Shown here piece after piece: positions 4,948 through 5,449 of a DNA stretch of 5,449 nucleotides. A program made the position numbers and the translations under genes. Position 1 is the first letter of the stretch; the number at the start of each line of letters is the position of its first letter. The stretch is from Pseudomonadota bacterium (GTDB lineage Bacteria; BMS3Abin14). Location of the stretch: the NCBI GenBank assembly GCA_003229755.1, contig QIFJ01000225.1, positions 1-5,449 on the forward strand, in the 5' to 3' direction. Below the pieces are notes generated by a model. The model was not told where the DNA came from, made no database searches, and saw nothing but the letters and a program-made list of their open reading frames with translations.

Positions 4948-5449
4948 ATGGAACAGAAGAGAGATTACTACGAGATCCTCAATATTTCCCGTGATTCTAC
5001 CGGTGAAGAGATAAAATTATCCTACCGGCGACTCGCAATCCAGTATCATCCGGATAAGAATCCAGGAAATGTTGAGGCTGAAGAAAAGTTCAAGGAACTT
5101 TCCGAGGCGTATTCCGTCCTGTCCGACGATGAAAAAAGAAAGGTTTACGACAGGTTCGGGTACGCCGGCCTTTCTGGAAACGGTGGATTTTCAGGTGGTT
5201 TTGATATTGGAACGTCCTTCGCGGATATTTTTTCCGACCTTTTTGCTGATTTCTTCGGCACGGAAAGATCCCAGCGCGGGTCAAGGGGTATTAGGGGTGA
5301 GGATCTCAGATACCGGTTGGATATAAAATTCGAAGAAGCTGCCTACGGCACCGAAACTGAGATAAAATATCCCCGCCTGATCGAATGCGGCCGGTGTCTG
5401 GGGGACGGTATCGAGCCTGGACACACCCCTGTGATGTGCACCACCTGTT
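4948..5449 (+). CDS. dnaJ: Chaperone protein DnaJ (3' partial)
   Basis: DnaJ delivers unfolded substrates to DnaK and stimulates its ATPase. 167 residues are visible and the gene continues past the window. The J domain spans about 1-70, with DYYEIL at 6-11 and the essential HPD at 34-36. A Gly/Phe-rich linker follows (about 71-105), with the ADIFSDLFADFFG segment at 92-104 usual in type I DnaJ. RGEDLRYRLDIKFEEAAYG (116-134) opens the substrate-binding region. The first zinc-finger unit CGRCLGDG begins at Cys 147 and the second pair (Cys 164, Cys 167) ends at the window edge. This is a class A (type I) DnaJ rather than a CbpA-like protein. ATG 4948 directly abuts the grpE stop, and the GAGGAG of the grpE tail serves as its ribosome site, so translation is probably coupled. 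The first half of the protein looks intact. Confidence 0.96.
   Translation, partial: MEQKRDYYEILNISRDSTGEEIKLSYRRLAIQYHPDKNPGNVEAEEKFKELSEAYSVLSDDEKRKVYDRFGYAGLSGNGGFSGGFDIGTSFADIFSDLFADFFGTERSQRGSRGIRGEDLRYRLDIKFEEAAYGTETEIKYPRLIECGRCLGDGIEPGHTPVMCTTC

Noticed and set aside
5069..5326. 85-residue frame inside dnaJ
   Set aside because: It is a shifted frame within clear DnaJ coding sequence that carries the J-domain and zinc-finger motifs in the main frame.
1..5449. CRISPR array, tRNA, rRNA or riboswitch
   Set aside because: No regularly spaced repeats, cloverleaf or recognisable riboswitch core was seen on either strand.

Overview
The window is a bacterial chromosomal segment with six same-strand (+) genes: the tail of an Opp/Dpp-type peptide-transporter ATPase, its partner ATPase, a HemW-type radical SAM protein, and then the heat-shock repressor gene hrcA followed by grpE and the first part of dnaJ. 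Both outer genes run off the window. Strong Shine-Dalgarno motifs, moderate GC, a CIRCE operator and two short palindromic repeat types that I recall from Desulfobacterota/Deltaproteobacteria and some related metagenomic genomes suggest a lineage of that kind. That placement is a guess from gene order and repeats, not a phylogeny.

Region 1 (1-2845) reads as one transcription unit. The two ATPases of a peptide/nickel-class ABC importer overlap or nearly abut, and hemW starts 1 nt after the second ATPase stops. The ATPases would power uptake through permeases that lie outside the window, presumably upstream. HemW is the heme-trafficking relative of coproporphyrinogen dehydrogenase HemN.

Region 2 (2846-3284) is a gap of about 440 bp without a credible gene. 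It holds several short palindromic or tandem repeats, a 12-bp perfect inverted repeat with arms 92 nt apart, a consensus -35 hexamer, and a perfect 9-bp-arm CIRCE operator that runs into the hrcA ribosome binding site.

Region 3 (3285-5449) is the heat-shock operon hrcA-grpE-dnaJ. HrcA should bind the CIRCE and repress its own operon until heat or misfolded protein reduces its activity. GrpE and DnaJ are the nucleotide-exchange factor and J-domain co-chaperone of DnaK. dnaK itself, which commonly sits between grpE and dnaJ, is not there: dnaJ begins at the base after the grpE stop codon.

I found no undescribed multigene system. The points most worth a second look are the missing dnaK, the repeat-rich gap that carries the heat-shock promoter, and three start-codon questions (CTG or GTG for the second ATPase, ATG not TTG for hrcA, TTG for grpE).
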